From assembly GCA_028554795.2 (NCBI GenBank), contig CM068824.1, positions 163,054,130 through 163,118,129 on the forward strand: 64,000 nucleotides of DNA, in the 5' to 3' direction. Origin of the DNA: Sinohyriopsis cumingii (taxonomy: Eukaryota > Mollusca > Bivalvia > Unionida > Unionidae). Each line of letters opens with the position of its first letter. Positions within the stretch are counted from its first letter, which is position 1. The position numbers and the translations under genes are program-made. The notes below the pieces were generated by a model that searched no databases, was not told the origin of the DNA, and worked only from the letters and a program-made list of their open reading frames with translations. Positions 1-12,190 of the stretch are shown here, in pieces.

Positions 1-1135
1 CAATCAACCAAAGTCTCTCCACATTAGGAAATGTTATCAGGTAATAATTATAAAAGTAGTAATACTGTGATAAAAATGATGGTAATATCAAAATTTGCTC
101 TGTCAGGCCGCACACATACAACTTTTGTTGACAAAATGAATTTTGAGTTACTGTGGTTTTTGCACGTGGTACCAATTTTTGTGAATTTTATAATGGTTGC
201 TTCTAGCCATGAATTTAAAGTCCCTTTTCTTATTGATAAATTCTTTGTAATAAAGAAAGCCCAGCTATTTGTCAATTCATTTTGATTATTGTAGAAAATA
301 TTGCCTTTAGCTTACATTTAAAAATTACTCTTTTTAAAAAGACAATAATGAAACATTTTCTATCATTCCAGTTAACATGTATGAATACAGTTTCTGGTAA
401 TTGTTTGTTCCACTCACTAAATCGATATGTTTTGTGAGATCAGTAAGGACAGAGAGAAAAGATAAAAGTGTATGGTGTTTAAGAACTAGTATTATTAAAA
501 TGGCTTGGACTAATACATTTTATTTAATGCTTATTTATTACATTCCTTAATTCAAATGAAACTGCTGAAATAATTGCACTTTATTTTTGCAATTCTGATT
601 TACGATTTAACCAGTTATCATTCCTCTGAATGAATAATCTACATAAAGCATACATACAAAACATTGTTACTCTTAATTACAGGTAGCAAAGTTTCTAGCT
701 CAAATTTAAATCCTACTGAAAGCATATCCATACATACCATATTCCCAGACAGTATTGGTTTTTTTATGCACTTGTTAATCGGGGTGGGTCGGGGTTAGTG
801 TAATTGTCCATGACCTAAAAAAGTGACATTGTAAGATGAGAATAAGCAATCTTTTTATATAAGCCTATAATGAATTAGGAAATTCTAAGTTGATAACTAA
901 GACAAAAAACAACAATTGTTTTCTTTGATACATTAAATATACTTGTAAAGCAAAAATAGTTGTTAGGTTGACCAGTATCATCACCATATATGTACTAATG
1001 CTCACATAAAAATAGCCACACAAATATTAAATAATATATATGTATAGATATTAATAAACACTAAATTTATGTTTTTAATATCCACTAATTATTTTCATAA
1101 TTAGATGCAGTCTTTGTTGCTCTCAGTAGTCTAGT

Positions 1136-1378
1136 TGTTAAGGAGGGGGCATGTTTAAGGTAATACAAATGTCATTGCTGTTAAGGAGGGTGTGTGTTTA
1201 AGGTAATACAAATGTCATTGTTGTTAAGGATGGGGCGTGTTTAAGGTAATACAAATGTTAAGGAGGGGACATGTTTAAAGTAAAACAAATGTCAGTGTTG
1301 TTAAGGAGGGGGCATGTTTAAGGTAATACAAATGTCAAGGAGGGGGTGTGTTTAAGGTAAAACAAATGTCATTGTTGT
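1136..1378 (+). repeat. Minisatellite, about 43-bp unit, about 6 copies
   Basis: The unit starts GTTGTTAAGGAGGGGGCATG and continues TTTAAGGTAATACAAATGTC. Some units are shortened. Confidence 0.85.
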
Positions 1379-3479
1379 TCATCATTTGAAATAGGATGAT
1401 CAAGCTTCCCTGATGAAAAGAAAATGATCTTTCTGCATCTTCACTGCTGCAATGAAGTAGTAAACATGTTGAGTGGTGTTGCTGTGTAAAAAAAAATGGA
1501 TATTATACAGTCAGAAATTAAAAATGTTGATGGGATGTTTGCAGTGTGTGCAAAAATTAAAATGCTTTCCTTGCTGCTGAAGTAAAATTCCATCTATGAG
1601 TTCAGAAATGTACCAATGCTGGGCTTTGATTGTTTTGCAGATGTTTCATCTTTTCCTAAATTATGCATGCAGTTTAACATTTTGCCATAAAAATTAACAA
1701 TAAAATTAATACAATAAAATAATTTTGTTATGCATTTTATATAGAGAGTACTTCAAAGAAATGCTGACACTGATCACAAACTTACCAATAATCTTTAACA
1801 ATGATGACATAAGCAATTCATTGAAGGCGGTGACTTCTAACAGCATTTGTCCTTCAGCACACATCTCTGTCTACCATACTTAAATGAATTATGCTGTTCC
1901 ACTTTGTGTTCTTTGCCTATGCAAATTAGCCTAATGGGCTTTTTCCACAACAATGTTCAAAGGACTTGACATGGCATCATTATAGCTATTCACAGCCAAT
2001 TAAGTGTTCTATGAAATGGTAGTTGCTCATCTCTGACCTCCTAACCTTTTAATTTACTCCCTTCTGACACTGTTCTTGAGAAGGAAAGTCTTGAATTATT
2101 TGTCAGCTACTCGCCCTAAGCAAACTGCTCACAAGTCTGCTGGAGGAAAGACTCTGAGGAAGCATTTGGCAGCCAAGTGCCAGCCAGATTGCCATAGTCT
2201 CAAATGTGACAAATATCTTCAAAAGTATAAATAGTTTTCATTGCAAATTTTGGATTTGATATTGACTTTCATAGAACAATGAGCATTGCTCACAAGTACA
2301 TGTGCATAGTGCAGCCCAAGCTTTAGGGTTATTATGTGGATATTATAGCATTACAAATTGCCAGTATTGGAAAAATACAAGGATGGTTTAGATATATGAA
2401 GGACTGTTTCTAGAATGCATGTTTCCCAAAAGGACCCTAGAATTAGATGCCTCAGGCATATCACCAGAAAGAAGGCCAGAAATGTCACAAATCTGAGCAG
2501 CTGTCTTTGTTTGGCGTAAAATGGAAGAGATAGAGACTCAAACCATGAAGGTGAATAATGGAGTTAACATATTGACAATGAAAGGAAACAAACCAATTCT
2601 GAAATTTGTAAAATTGCAAGTCCCAGGACTAGACATTATGATAAGTGACCCAATAATGTCATGAAACAAATAAAAAAGAAAACAGAAGAGATACATCTAA
2701 TGTGTATACCATATGCAATACTACTTGAAGATACAGTCATATGATTTGAAGAGAAACTGAATATTAAATTATTATATGCTCATTTTTTTCTCCGTTAACT
2801 TTACATTGTCAGAATCATTCAGCATTTTACGATATTGCACACCTACATATTGCATTCATGTGCACAAAGGAACTGCTTTCTATTGTAAACAAACAATGGA
2901 TGAAGACGCCAGCACTTTTGATTTGTAAACAATTCATGTACACGTGTGTAGTAGGCACTTTATGTTTTGGTTAATGAAATTTGTTTCTGAAAGAACTAAA
3001 GCAGATGTTTCATGGACTGCCACATACCAGCTGCTTTGGCACATTCTGTGTTAACTTTTTTGATACAATGTTTCAGATTTAGGCTAGCTATACAATAGAC
3101 GCCAGACAGGGTCCTTACAAATAACATGCAAGTGACAAGGCATATACTTGACTTCTTTAGCTGGTAATAGGAATGGCAAAAAATATACTTACAGTTTTAC
3201 ATCCTGAATTTCCTCAAAATGTACTTTCTTAGTGATGCAAATCTGAATTACATGAACCATGTCATAGGTTCTCAGTCTTGATTACACATTTCGAAATTGT
3301 ACTGTAATTTTGAATATATTCCAATTGCAATTACAGAAACAGAAACACATTTGCAGATGCCAAGGTGCTTCTTCCATGCTGCTTCAATCCGATATATTTC
3401 ATGTACAATTTTCACAGATGAATCCAGTCCATAATCACAAAATTTCATAGAATTAACAAAAATACCCAAATCTATTCAA

Positions 3480-3510
3480 AAGAGAGAGAGAGAGAGAGAG
3501 GGAGAGAGAA
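3480..3510 (+). repeat. (GA)n microsatellite
   Basis: A run of AG dinucleotides with one GGG interruption. A shorter relative, GACAGAGAGAGAGAT, lies at 5490-5505, and a (TC)n run at 8548-8563. Confidence 0.9.
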
Positions 3511-5266
3511 TGCGTTAATGTACTCATCAGTTACATGTTAAGGCAAAAATAATTACAACTTTGGAAATCTGACATCACAGCACAAAATATTATCAGACAA
3601 GAACACAAAGTCTTGTTGTAAAATGTAAAATGAAATCCAAAAGACCTAAGGGCAAGGTCACCATCTTTTGAAACTTGGACTTGGGGGAGGAAAGTTGACC
3701 AACAAAGATGTTACTTGAAAGAAGGTGAGTACAGAACAAGAATCCCCTTAGCCATGAAAACTTTACAAAATTAGGAACTTTAGAAAAACCTTTACTTGTG
3801 TGTAACTTTCTCTCACTAAACAAGGACTTGTTAGGGGGATTTGGGAGTAAAAAATTATGTTTTTCAGGAAAAAAATTGTGTAATGGCATGTTTGCACATC
3901 TCATCATAATTTTTCTCCATACATTTTAATCCATAGGAACAATCAGACTGAGTAATATAAAATACTAGAACTATTACTTCAATCACTAATTAAACTCTGT
4001 AAATATACACTAATTGCACCCTGATACTAAATCTTACACTTTGCTGACTTTTGGACAAATTCACTGAATAATATCCATCATTGTGTAGATCAAGTCTTTT
4101 GGCACACATTAAGGTTTGTTATGTAAAAAATCTTGAAATTACATAATACCAGCTTTCTCCAAGCCATGGATGATAGAGTCCATTCTCTCAGACATGTTCT
4201 CATAAGCCATGATTATCCATTAAACATGAATTGACTTGAATGTTAATATTTGGGTGCATTGACCAGTGAAGTTGTCCTTTTGCCGTCATGGTCTTTATGA
4301 CATGTGAAACATGTCAGTCATATAAATGTGATTTAAACTCTTTCTAGTTTTTGCATATGCTGTCAAGTATAGAAAGTGCAAGAGTTTAAATCTTGAATAA
4401 ATCCATTGATTAAAAGATTAAGGTGCAGACTAAATGTATAGTCATGCTTCAGTAACAATTTGGCTTGACGTTGTTTGCTTCAGCTCCATTTGATGTTGAG
4501 CATTCAGACAAAAACACTGTATAAGGGATTCATCTTAATATGGGTTTGATTTGTGCTTATACTGGCATGTATTGTTTTAATCATTCTAGCTTTATTGTCA
4601 GGATAGTTTTATTTTGGGTATTTCTAAAGGTTATTCCATAAAATTAAATATCATAAATTTGACAACTTTGACAAAGGCTAAACCATTAATATAAGTACTA
4701 TGAAAATGCATCTTTTTGCAAACCATGAAAATTGATGCCCTTGAAAATATAAGTAAATTTATTACTTGTGCTTTTGATGTTACTTCATTTGAGTTTTTTG
4801 TTATTGAGTGATTTTTACCTTGGCAAAATAATAGAACTAAATGAAAGTTTTAATAGGAATTAAACATTACCTGCTATTGTTGCATTGATTCTCCTTTTCT
4901 GGGACTACAGTCCTCAATCAAAATTAATTATTTAATCATCCAAATAGTACTGGATGGCCAGTGTTAGAAAGAACAATTTGCTATTGTTTTCATATTTTAA
5001 TGTCTTTTTTGGCAATTCACATATCATATTTACCATACATGTTGGGACACTGTATTTGTTGGGACACCATAAATTTATTTTAAAACTGATTTTTTTGTGC
5101 ACTGTATGTTCTGAGACATCTTCTTTTTTAGTCGTAAGTTGTGGGACACCTTTTAAATTATTCAAAAATTACAAGTTGGAAAATGCACTAAAATGTACAT
5201 TTTAGTAAAGAAAACATTAAAAAAGAAAAAGTTGTGAGTTTTGTTTGTTTGCACTTTTCTTCCTAG

Positions 5267-5295
5267 ATGCAAATTCAGTAAGAACAAGAGCTCAG
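5267..5295 (+). CDS. Possible 29-nt motor-domain microexon (switch I-like)
   Basis: A pyrimidine-rich tract ending TTCTTCCTAG precedes 29 nt that end in CAG followed by GTAAGA, a near-perfect donor. Read with the first two bases closing a codon of form xAT, it encodes ANSVRTRAQ. If the split codon is Asn, NANSVRTRAQ aligns loosely with the kinesin switch I motif NxxSSRSH, but the second Ser and the His would be replaced. Against it: no exon for the switch II region (DLAGSE) was found between here and 14552, although one should lie there. Another frame (CKFSKNKSS) is also open. It may be a chance pair of splice-like sites. Confidence 0.25.
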
Positions 5296-5656
5296 GTAAG
5301 AATGAATTCGTTCGTGTAATTGAGAATGAGTTCAACTTTTTCTGTTTAATTTATGCTTCAACAAAGGTTTTTTAAATTAAATGTCAAGTTTTTTTTGCCG
5401 TTCGTGCTCGTTACATGACTTATTTTGGCAAAATAACTATTGATGAGCACAGTATAAACTATTCACTGTAATTACATTAAAATATATTCAGACAGAGAGA
5501 GAGATAAAAAGAAAGAAGGACATACAGGTAGATAGTGATGGTACAGAGTGATTGATAACCATACTAATTCCAAAACCGAACATCTTTTATTTACATAGCA
5601 GTGATATCTGACATAATATAAGTACTGCTGAACAAACTTGAATGCCGCTAATATAT

Positions 5657-7173
5657 TTAATTTAAATTCTTCAGTTTGTCCACATTCTTAATTGCCCACT
5701 CAACCTCCTCAGGCTCAAATCCATCAAATTCATCCTCTTCACTGTCGCTGCCATCACATTCAGTATCTCTTATGATATTGTCCTCACATCCATTCAAGTT
5801 ACTATTAATACCACAAACTTTAAATGATTTTTGGATCAGATCTGGCTTGTTCCAAAGCAATTTGACTGCTTTCACAATCCAGTCCACAACTGTTTATTTA
5901 TCTGCACTCTTAATATGAGACGTGTTGTCATTTTCCTTGGAAAGGCCCTCTGCTGCTTTACGAATAAGATTTGTCCAGCTTTCCCTCATGTCAGACTTGA
6001 CCAGTTTATTTACACTGACATCTAGTGGCTGTGGCTTGGAGGTGCATCCACCCAGAATAACTGCAGGCACCGTGTTATGCCTTCTCAAAGCCTGTTTTAA
6101 GCATCGGTAATAATGCATCCAGAATGAATCCATCACTAAAAGAGATCGTTCCTTTCCTGTATACTTGAGATATATCTCTTAAATCCACTGCAGCATCACC
6201 TCCTCATCAACCCAACCCTTCTCCTGCATACATACGATCCATCCTTTTGGTGCCTGAATATCTTTTAGCTCCCTCACAATGAAAAATTATCATCTCCTGC
6301 TGGGGAAACTGCAAGTACTAAGGTTAGATACTTTTTAGCCGCACCAGTCATGCAAATTCTCACACTTTTAACATCTTTCTTTTCGACAGTTCATCCGGGA
6401 ATGAGATCAAAGTACATAGGAGTTTCATCCATGTTAATTATCATCTTGTCTTCGAAATTGTCTTCTTCTCTTCTTGTCTTTATGAGTTTGTGGAATAATT
6501 TTATTTTCTCCTCCAAATCTTCTGGGAGACTCTGGGCCATCATTGTCTGTGAATGAAGCACATGGTTGTATCGTTTTAAAAAACATGTTGTCCAGTTCCT
6601 ACTGGCTTGAAACTCAATTTCTGGATGTTCACTTGGCACAAATTCCTTGGCATAAGTGCATATAGTGTCCACACTAACAGGGATCTGCAGATCGCATTGG
6701 ACAAGAACCCATTTTGCAATTTTTCCATCTAACTCATTGCCATATGATACTGGTCTCCCACTCCTTGCTAAATGTCCCAATTCATTCAGCTGCTGAAAAA
6801 AATCTATTTTTGAAAAATTTGCAATGGTTGATTTAAGGATTTTGAAATGTCTTGCTGTTACTTGACTTCCATGCAATTTTGAGAATTTTACAACTTCCTG
6901 TTTTTGCTTTTATGTAAAGCACTTGTAATGCCCTCGCCTGACATCATTTTTGTAGGCATCATCTCTCTCCTGACTGGGGTCTCCAGTTTTGTGTCTTTTT
7001 GCAGCTGGTTCATTTTCTTTTACACCACACTCCTCCTCTCTAGCATGCTTTTTTGGTGAACCTATGGGCCTCTTAGGTGAAGCTTTAGGCAACAGATTTT
7101 CTTTCCATGCACGAGGCAAGGCCTCTTCACTACTTGAGTATTGCACTACAAACTTATCCATAATAGCGGACAT
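5657..7173 (-). pseudogene. Decayed pogo/Tigger-like DDE transposase
   Basis: Read on the - strand, the remnant starts near 7173 (MSAIMDKFVVQYSSSEEALP) and continues through a lysine-rich N-terminus. An in-frame TAA follows at about 6910, after which comes a helix-turn-helix-like stretch (KQKQEVVKFSKLHGSQVTARHF), GRPVSYG, and the first catalytic motif INMDETPMYFD. Further stops and at least one frameshift lie between 6390 and 6140. The second motif is MDSFWMHYY, and the third is TSKPQPLDVSVNK, followed by MRESWTNL and an acidic tail (SDSEEDEFDGFEPEEVEWA). The D...D...D set with QPLD and a CENP-B-like N-terminus is typical of pogo/Tigger transposases. With several breaks it cannot encode an active enzyme. 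It lies antisense to the host gene. Confidence 0.85.
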
Positions 7174-7401
7174 CTATATTGTGTTTTTTTTTGTTTTATT
7201 TTTATTCCCCCTTATATGTGCTGTGTATGTGATAACAATGACTGCAAGGAATCACTTTTTGTGTAAATGTGTGAGAAGTTATTGTTTCAAAGTGTTCGAT
7301 TTGTTTCTATTTATATTCAAAATCCCAGTGAAAACTGGTAGAAAGAAATCAAAGTTGGCTTCCCCATGTCAGTCGACTTTGTATACATATGCATAGTTTA
7401 A

Positions 7402-8105
7402 CCCATTACTTCCCATATAAAAATCTAACCCTCTTACCTGTGCATCCCATATGATGTTCACGACATCATACTCTTGCTCCCCATAAAAAAACACATAAAC
7501 CGTAAATCAACGTCATCCTCACACAAAAATTATTCTCGCATTCCTGGAATAGCCTCAAAATAACCTAAATCATTTCTACTGAAAGTCTGCATTTGTTATT
7601 AATGCCAGATTACCTTAAGTTATTATTTGTCATCATTTCATGATAAAAACAACTATCGAAGCACAACTTGTTTTGTTTTAATCACTGCAACTTGTGCTTC
7701 GAATCTTTAAACATTAATATGTAAATACAAACATGTATTTAATCGACATACTTGGTGAAATTATTGTTGAAAATATTTAGCTAACATATTTCACTGCCGT
7801 GTTTGCGTTATATTATTCGTATGGTACCCTCTACGTATAATTGGTTGGTTAAATTTAGATTTATATGTTCTGATGTTAAGTAATACATCATTAAAATTGA
7901 ATGTTAGTAAAGATGATTTATTTTTTTACCAGCATTTGGTTACCTCACAGCGAATCAACGTTTAAATGGAAACTTGTAACATGTTCATAGTTGATATTGT
8001 GTAATGCGTAAAAATGCGCAGATGGGGGACAAAGGTAAAAGCGTAGTTAGGGGTAGATGGGGGCAAAGATAAAGGCGTAGAAAAGCGTACTTGGGGAGTA
8101 AAGGG
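7402..8105. mobile_element. piggyBac-type non-autonomous element (MITE)
   Basis: The element is 704 bp, flanked on both sides by TTAA (7398-7401 and 8106-8109), the target duplication of piggyBac transposons. Its ends are inverted repeats: left CCCATTACTTCCCATA, right (reverse complement) CCCTTTACTCCCCAAG, with 13 of 16 bases matching. There is no coding capacity. The right subterminal part holds two near copies of a motif like GATGGGGGCAAAGATAAAGG followed by CGTAG (about 8021-8047 and 8055-8080), possibly transposase-binding sites. Confidence 0.75.
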
Positions 8106-8109
8106 TTAA

Positions 8110-10370
8110 AAAATCTCCATGCTGAAAGGAATCCAAAGTCTGCTTCCAGGGTCAGCTTGCTTCATAATAAATTAACCTTTGTATTTGATATCTCACTGGT
8201 AGTTTCAAACAATGAGTTTTTGGCTGTTACAAGGTGTGTTTATTTAACACCTGGGCTTTCATTTATATGCCATCTGTTGTCATAATTGAAACAAACGGGT
8301 TTCAAGTTCTTGAGTGTAAATAGTATACACAGCATTAGCTTGCTTTAATAATACTTTCTGTAACCCATGGAATCAAAAAGATTGTCATTTGTACTCACAG
8401 TGAATGTATTTCTAATAATGATTTTAGTTTGTGAGATATTGTCATATTGTTACCCTAGAAATAATACACTCTTGGTTATTTTGTACCTTACACTGTGTCA
8501 TGCATGAATGTCAGGTGCTTTTGAGCAATGGGGTTGATAATTCTCATTCTCTCTCTCTCTCTCATTCGTATGTGATATTGCAGGATCCAGTTTTCATTCT
8601 CATGACATTCAAACCTTTGAGGACAACCAAACATGATTCGTTTCTTGTATTCACGTCAATGACCAATGTGTTGTGTTGTCTGACTAAAACTATAACACTA
8701 TGGGTGCATGCATTACTTACAGAGTTTGTGGATATATTTTTCCTTTAATAAAATGCTAATGTCGACACAAAAAGTCAATAAATGATAACAGTACAAGGTT
8801 AATTTCTTTCATTTTATTATCAAATAAGCATTTTATTTATCTTTTTTATTGTAACAGGCCGGTTGTGGGGGAGGAGGGAGGTGCAAATTGAACACAATTT
8901 ATTTCATTTCAAGTCTTGTGACACATATGCAGTACATACAGTACCTTTCTGTATCAACTGAGTATTTGTCCCCTCAGTCTTTGCTTTATGTTATCTGTGC
9001 CCTTCTTGTAAATTTTAGGGATGGCTTTGCACTTTGGTTAGCAATTAGTGCTTCATTAATTTGTATTCCCCATCATTGTTATGGTGCTTGCGTAAGTATT
9101 CTCTGTGCTTTGTTTAGTTCAGATTGTTTGCATTGCACACATTTTAATTTCTGGGTTTTTAAAGATGCAAGTTGTGGGCCAGTATGTCTACAGGACAGTC
9201 CCATGGGACACAATCATCACACCCGCTTTGCATGCACAGGGTGTGCAGGCATGGATGGCTGTCAAATTTATTGTCATTGGAGTGATTAGATGTGGGAGTT
9301 GGCAAGAAGTTGCCACATATGCAATAGGAGGAAGAAGGGCCAATCATCTTCTCCACCTTCAATGGTGACCTTCACAGGAAGGGTCTGGATTAAATCCAGT
9401 TGTGGAAGGCTACTGTCACCAAGACCAAGGATCTATGATGCTCATTATTATGTCATCAGGGCTGGTGATCAAACGAGCAACCTCCTGCATCTGATCCGGA
9501 CACTTTCCTGAGAGGGACAAACAGCAATCTCTTTTGATAAATCTGATACAGAATCATCCATTAGATCCTTGCATCTGGACTGGCCTTTGATCAGTGACCA
9601 GTTGCCAGTCAATGGACACTGGTCACCAGTCACAAAACACCAGTGGTTGCAGGGGTTCAAACACTAATCACCAGTCACTGGAACAGGGTTCAGTTCAAAA
9701 CTCACCCTGTTTTTGTTACTATTTAATCCCAATGTATATTGGGGGTTGGGTTGTTCTTGCCTGACAGAAAGAGGGATTGGATAGGCATCCCCTCCCATGT
9801 CACCTTTTAGTCTCTATGGAATGTAGGGATCCCACTTTCCAGGAAGTGAGTCTTCCTTCACCAACCTGGCACCCTTGGTGTCCCTCCCTTGCTTTCATGT
9901 CAGGTTGTGTACTGCTCTTGTCATGTCATGTGTTGTACTTGGCAGTGACACACTGCAGGGCTTCTTCACCTCTAAAAGGATTCCACCTTATTGATGTTGA
10001 AAGTCTTGCTGAACCTTTTATTGTTTGCACTTTTTGAGGTAGATATGCTCTTTGGAGGCCTAATTCCATTAGTGGCATTATAGGTTTTGACAGACCAACA
10101 ACACAGGTTCCTGGCAACAAATCAGGGTCCTTCAAGATAGGCCAGGAAGCACCCCCACCCTGACTGCCCCATTAGACTGTCTTCCAAGTTCTTCAAGCAG
10201 GTACATACTCAGCAGTCTCAGAAACAGCCTCAGTTCAAAGTTACTTCTTGTCAGTCAGAATCTAGACAAGGTGGTTGGAGAGCCCAGTGGTGAAGGTCTG
10301 CATACTGCTCCCCTTCCCTTAGTAGAGAGGGAGTTGCTCTTTTACAGTGTCTTCTTTTTCCCAGCATCAC
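8110..10370. other. Non-coding stretch between the piggyBac MITE and the DIRS relic
   Basis: A few open frames (8888-9289, 9777-10037) have no recognisable motif. The part from about 9.1 kb on is less AT-rich than the surroundings and may be an eroded 5' part of the DIRS-like element. A short CAGT-rich stretch (ACCAGTTGCCAGTC, CACTGGTCACCAGTCAC) lies at 9596-9690. Confidence 0.4.
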
Positions 10371-10453
10371 TGTAGGAATGTATTCATCCCTTTTTCAGGA
10401 GTTTGGTCAGGCATCATGGATGATGTTTAGGTCCTTTCCACTTTAAAGGTTGA
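10371..10453 (+). repeat. Direct repeat copy A within the DIRS-like relic
   Basis: The stretch beginning TGTAGGAATGTATTCATCCC and running to TCCACTTTAAAGGTTG recurs at 11375-11458 with about 8-10 differences. The copies are about 1 kb apart. Confidence 0.8.
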
Positions 10454-10604
10454 CTTCATCTTTGTTTCCATGCACAATCTCCCCTTTCAAGGACCCTCAT
10501 CTTTTTACACCTATCCAGATGGGCTCAGTCAAGGGAAGAGGGACACATTTTTTTGCAGAAGGGCACAGTCTAGTGGGTGGAAAATGACTAGACTCTAGCT
10601 TTAT

Positions 10605-12190
10605 ATTCCTGGATATTTCTGGTGTCAAAAAAGAAAGCAGAAAGTTTCTACTCATAATTGACCTTTCTACCTTAAATAATTTTCTTTGAGAAGAATGCAT
10701 TAAGATGAGGATTACCATCTTGGCCAGGAATTCCCGAATGCCCTGCAACTGGGCAGTCTCTGTTGAGCTTCAAGATGCATACCTTCAATCCTCATCTTCC
10801 CTCCATAAAGGAAATACCTTGGGTTTTGTTTCAACCAGGAGAGGTCTACTCTTCTGCATCTCCTCCACCCTAAGACCATTTAATAATGTACTTGGGGTAA
10901 TTGCAGCTCATTTGAGGTTGTTTGGATTCCCCTCTATTACTTAAATGACTGGTTAATGAACAATCAACAGCCTTGGAGATTCTCTTCTGAAGGACTTGTC
11001 CCACCATTGGTCTATGGTGACCAATCTCAGTCTGATCCCAAATCTTGAGAAGTTGGATCTCATCCCTTCTCAGGACTTTGCATATGTGGGAATGGGTTTT
11101 GCTAATCAGCTTAGGGTTCATGTTCCTCAAGACAGAATGTTTCTAACTCTCCCTCATAGTGGCCCTTCTGGTCAAGACCATATTAGTGGCTTGCCTTTAC
11201 CTAACTCTTGTGGAAGCTCTGAACTCATCTGCAGACTTGATTCTCTTAGGGAGACATGACTTGTGCCTTCTCCAGTTCCTGCATCTAGTAAACTGGGAAC
11301 AGCACAAAGACCTGCTAATAGCTCAGATCCCCTTTGAATTCAATTTTCACCACCGTCTGTCTTCCTCCTTCCATTGTAGGAACATATTCATCCCTTTTTC
11401 AGTAGTTTGGTCAGCCATGATGGATGATGTTTGGGTCCATTCCACTTTAAAGGTTGGTTACCAACTTTTTTGCATCACACTGGTTTCTGATCAGAGTCCC
11501 AATTTACACTCCTGAACTACAGTCCTTGCTGTACACTGATGCATCATATTTGGGATGGGGTGCTCATTTGGATCAAGAGAGGGTAGTTCTTCAGAGATTT
11601 TAATCCTGGGAGGAAGTGACCCATCATATGAACAACTTTAAAATGTGGACAGTGTTTCAAGCCTTACAAGGGTGTGTCAAGCTCATAAAGCATTGTTGCA
11701 TTATGACCACCTCAAACAACACAGCAGCAGTAGCATATCTAAAGTATCAGGGAGGTGTTATGTTCCTCTCCATTGTATGGATGTCTGGAACCTCACTTTC
11801 AGAGTCTGCCATATTCTGGCCAAGAGGAATATCCTGGTGGACAGTCTGTACAAAGGGGGTCATATGGTCCTTAAAAAATGGTCTCTGCACCAGTTGGTAG
11901 CAGAGCCAGTTTTCCAGATGTGGGGGATACCCTTTGTGAACTTGTCCCCTTCAAGACTGAACAGTAAAGTCACCTTTAATGTATCTCCAGTAACAGATCA
12001 GAGGGCTTGGGGGATGCCTTTAGTCTAAGGTAGGATCATCTGTTTATGTATGCTTTCCCACCTTTCAAAATAATTCTACGAGTGCTCCACCAAGTCAGAA
12101 TCTCCACTGCTCGGCTCATCCTGGCATCCCCTCTGTGGACCCAGTTGTCATGGTTCATTGTTCTACTTGACCTGTTGGGAGATTAACACA
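10605..12190 (+). pseudogene. Decayed DIRS-like retroelement (reverse transcriptase, RNase H)
   Basis: Pieces in several frames fit a DIRS1-type pol in order. The RT start is FLVSKKES..LLIIDLSTLNNFL (about 10605-10690); motif A is SVELQDAY (about 10752-10775), normally SIDLQDAY; the motif C region is YLNDWL (about 10937-10955), normally YLDDWL. RNase H begins LYTDASYLGWGAHLD (about 11525-11570), and NNTAAVAYLKYQGG follows (about 11713-11755). The DIRS-specific C-terminal block is NVSPVTDQRAWGM (about 11970-12016) then YAFPPFKIILRVLHQ (about 12050-12095) and SPLWTQLSWFIVLLDLLGD to 12185. Stops and frameshifts interrupt it throughout, and both RT catalytic motifs are altered. No tyrosine recombinase was recognised. 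Flanking 9.1-10.6 kb may belong to the same element but shows no motif I can name. Confidence 0.75.
11375..11458 (+). repeat. Direct repeat copy B within the DIRS-like relic
   Basis: Partner of 10371-10453. It begins TGTAGGAACATATTCATCCC and ends TTCCACTTTAAAGGTTG. It lies between the RT and RNase H parts of the relic. Confidence 0.8.

Larger units (their letters stand above)
1..5266. other. Non-coding stretch, mostly unique AT-rich sequence
   Basis: Apart from the minisatellite at 1136 and the (GA)n at 3480, I see no exon, transposon motif or RNA gene here. The short frames are not supported by any recognisable protein. It may be an intron of the kinesin gene. Confidence 0.6.

Noticed and set aside
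6989..7396. 135-residue + strand open frame
   Set aside because: It overlaps the N-terminal part of the antisense pogo-like relic and the left end of the piggyBac MITE flank. It has no recognisable domain and is most likely a shadow of the - strand coding sequence.
8888..9289. 133-residue + strand frame as a host gene
   Set aside because: Residue composition looks random, no splice or domain evidence was found, and overlapping frames on both strands are equally long.
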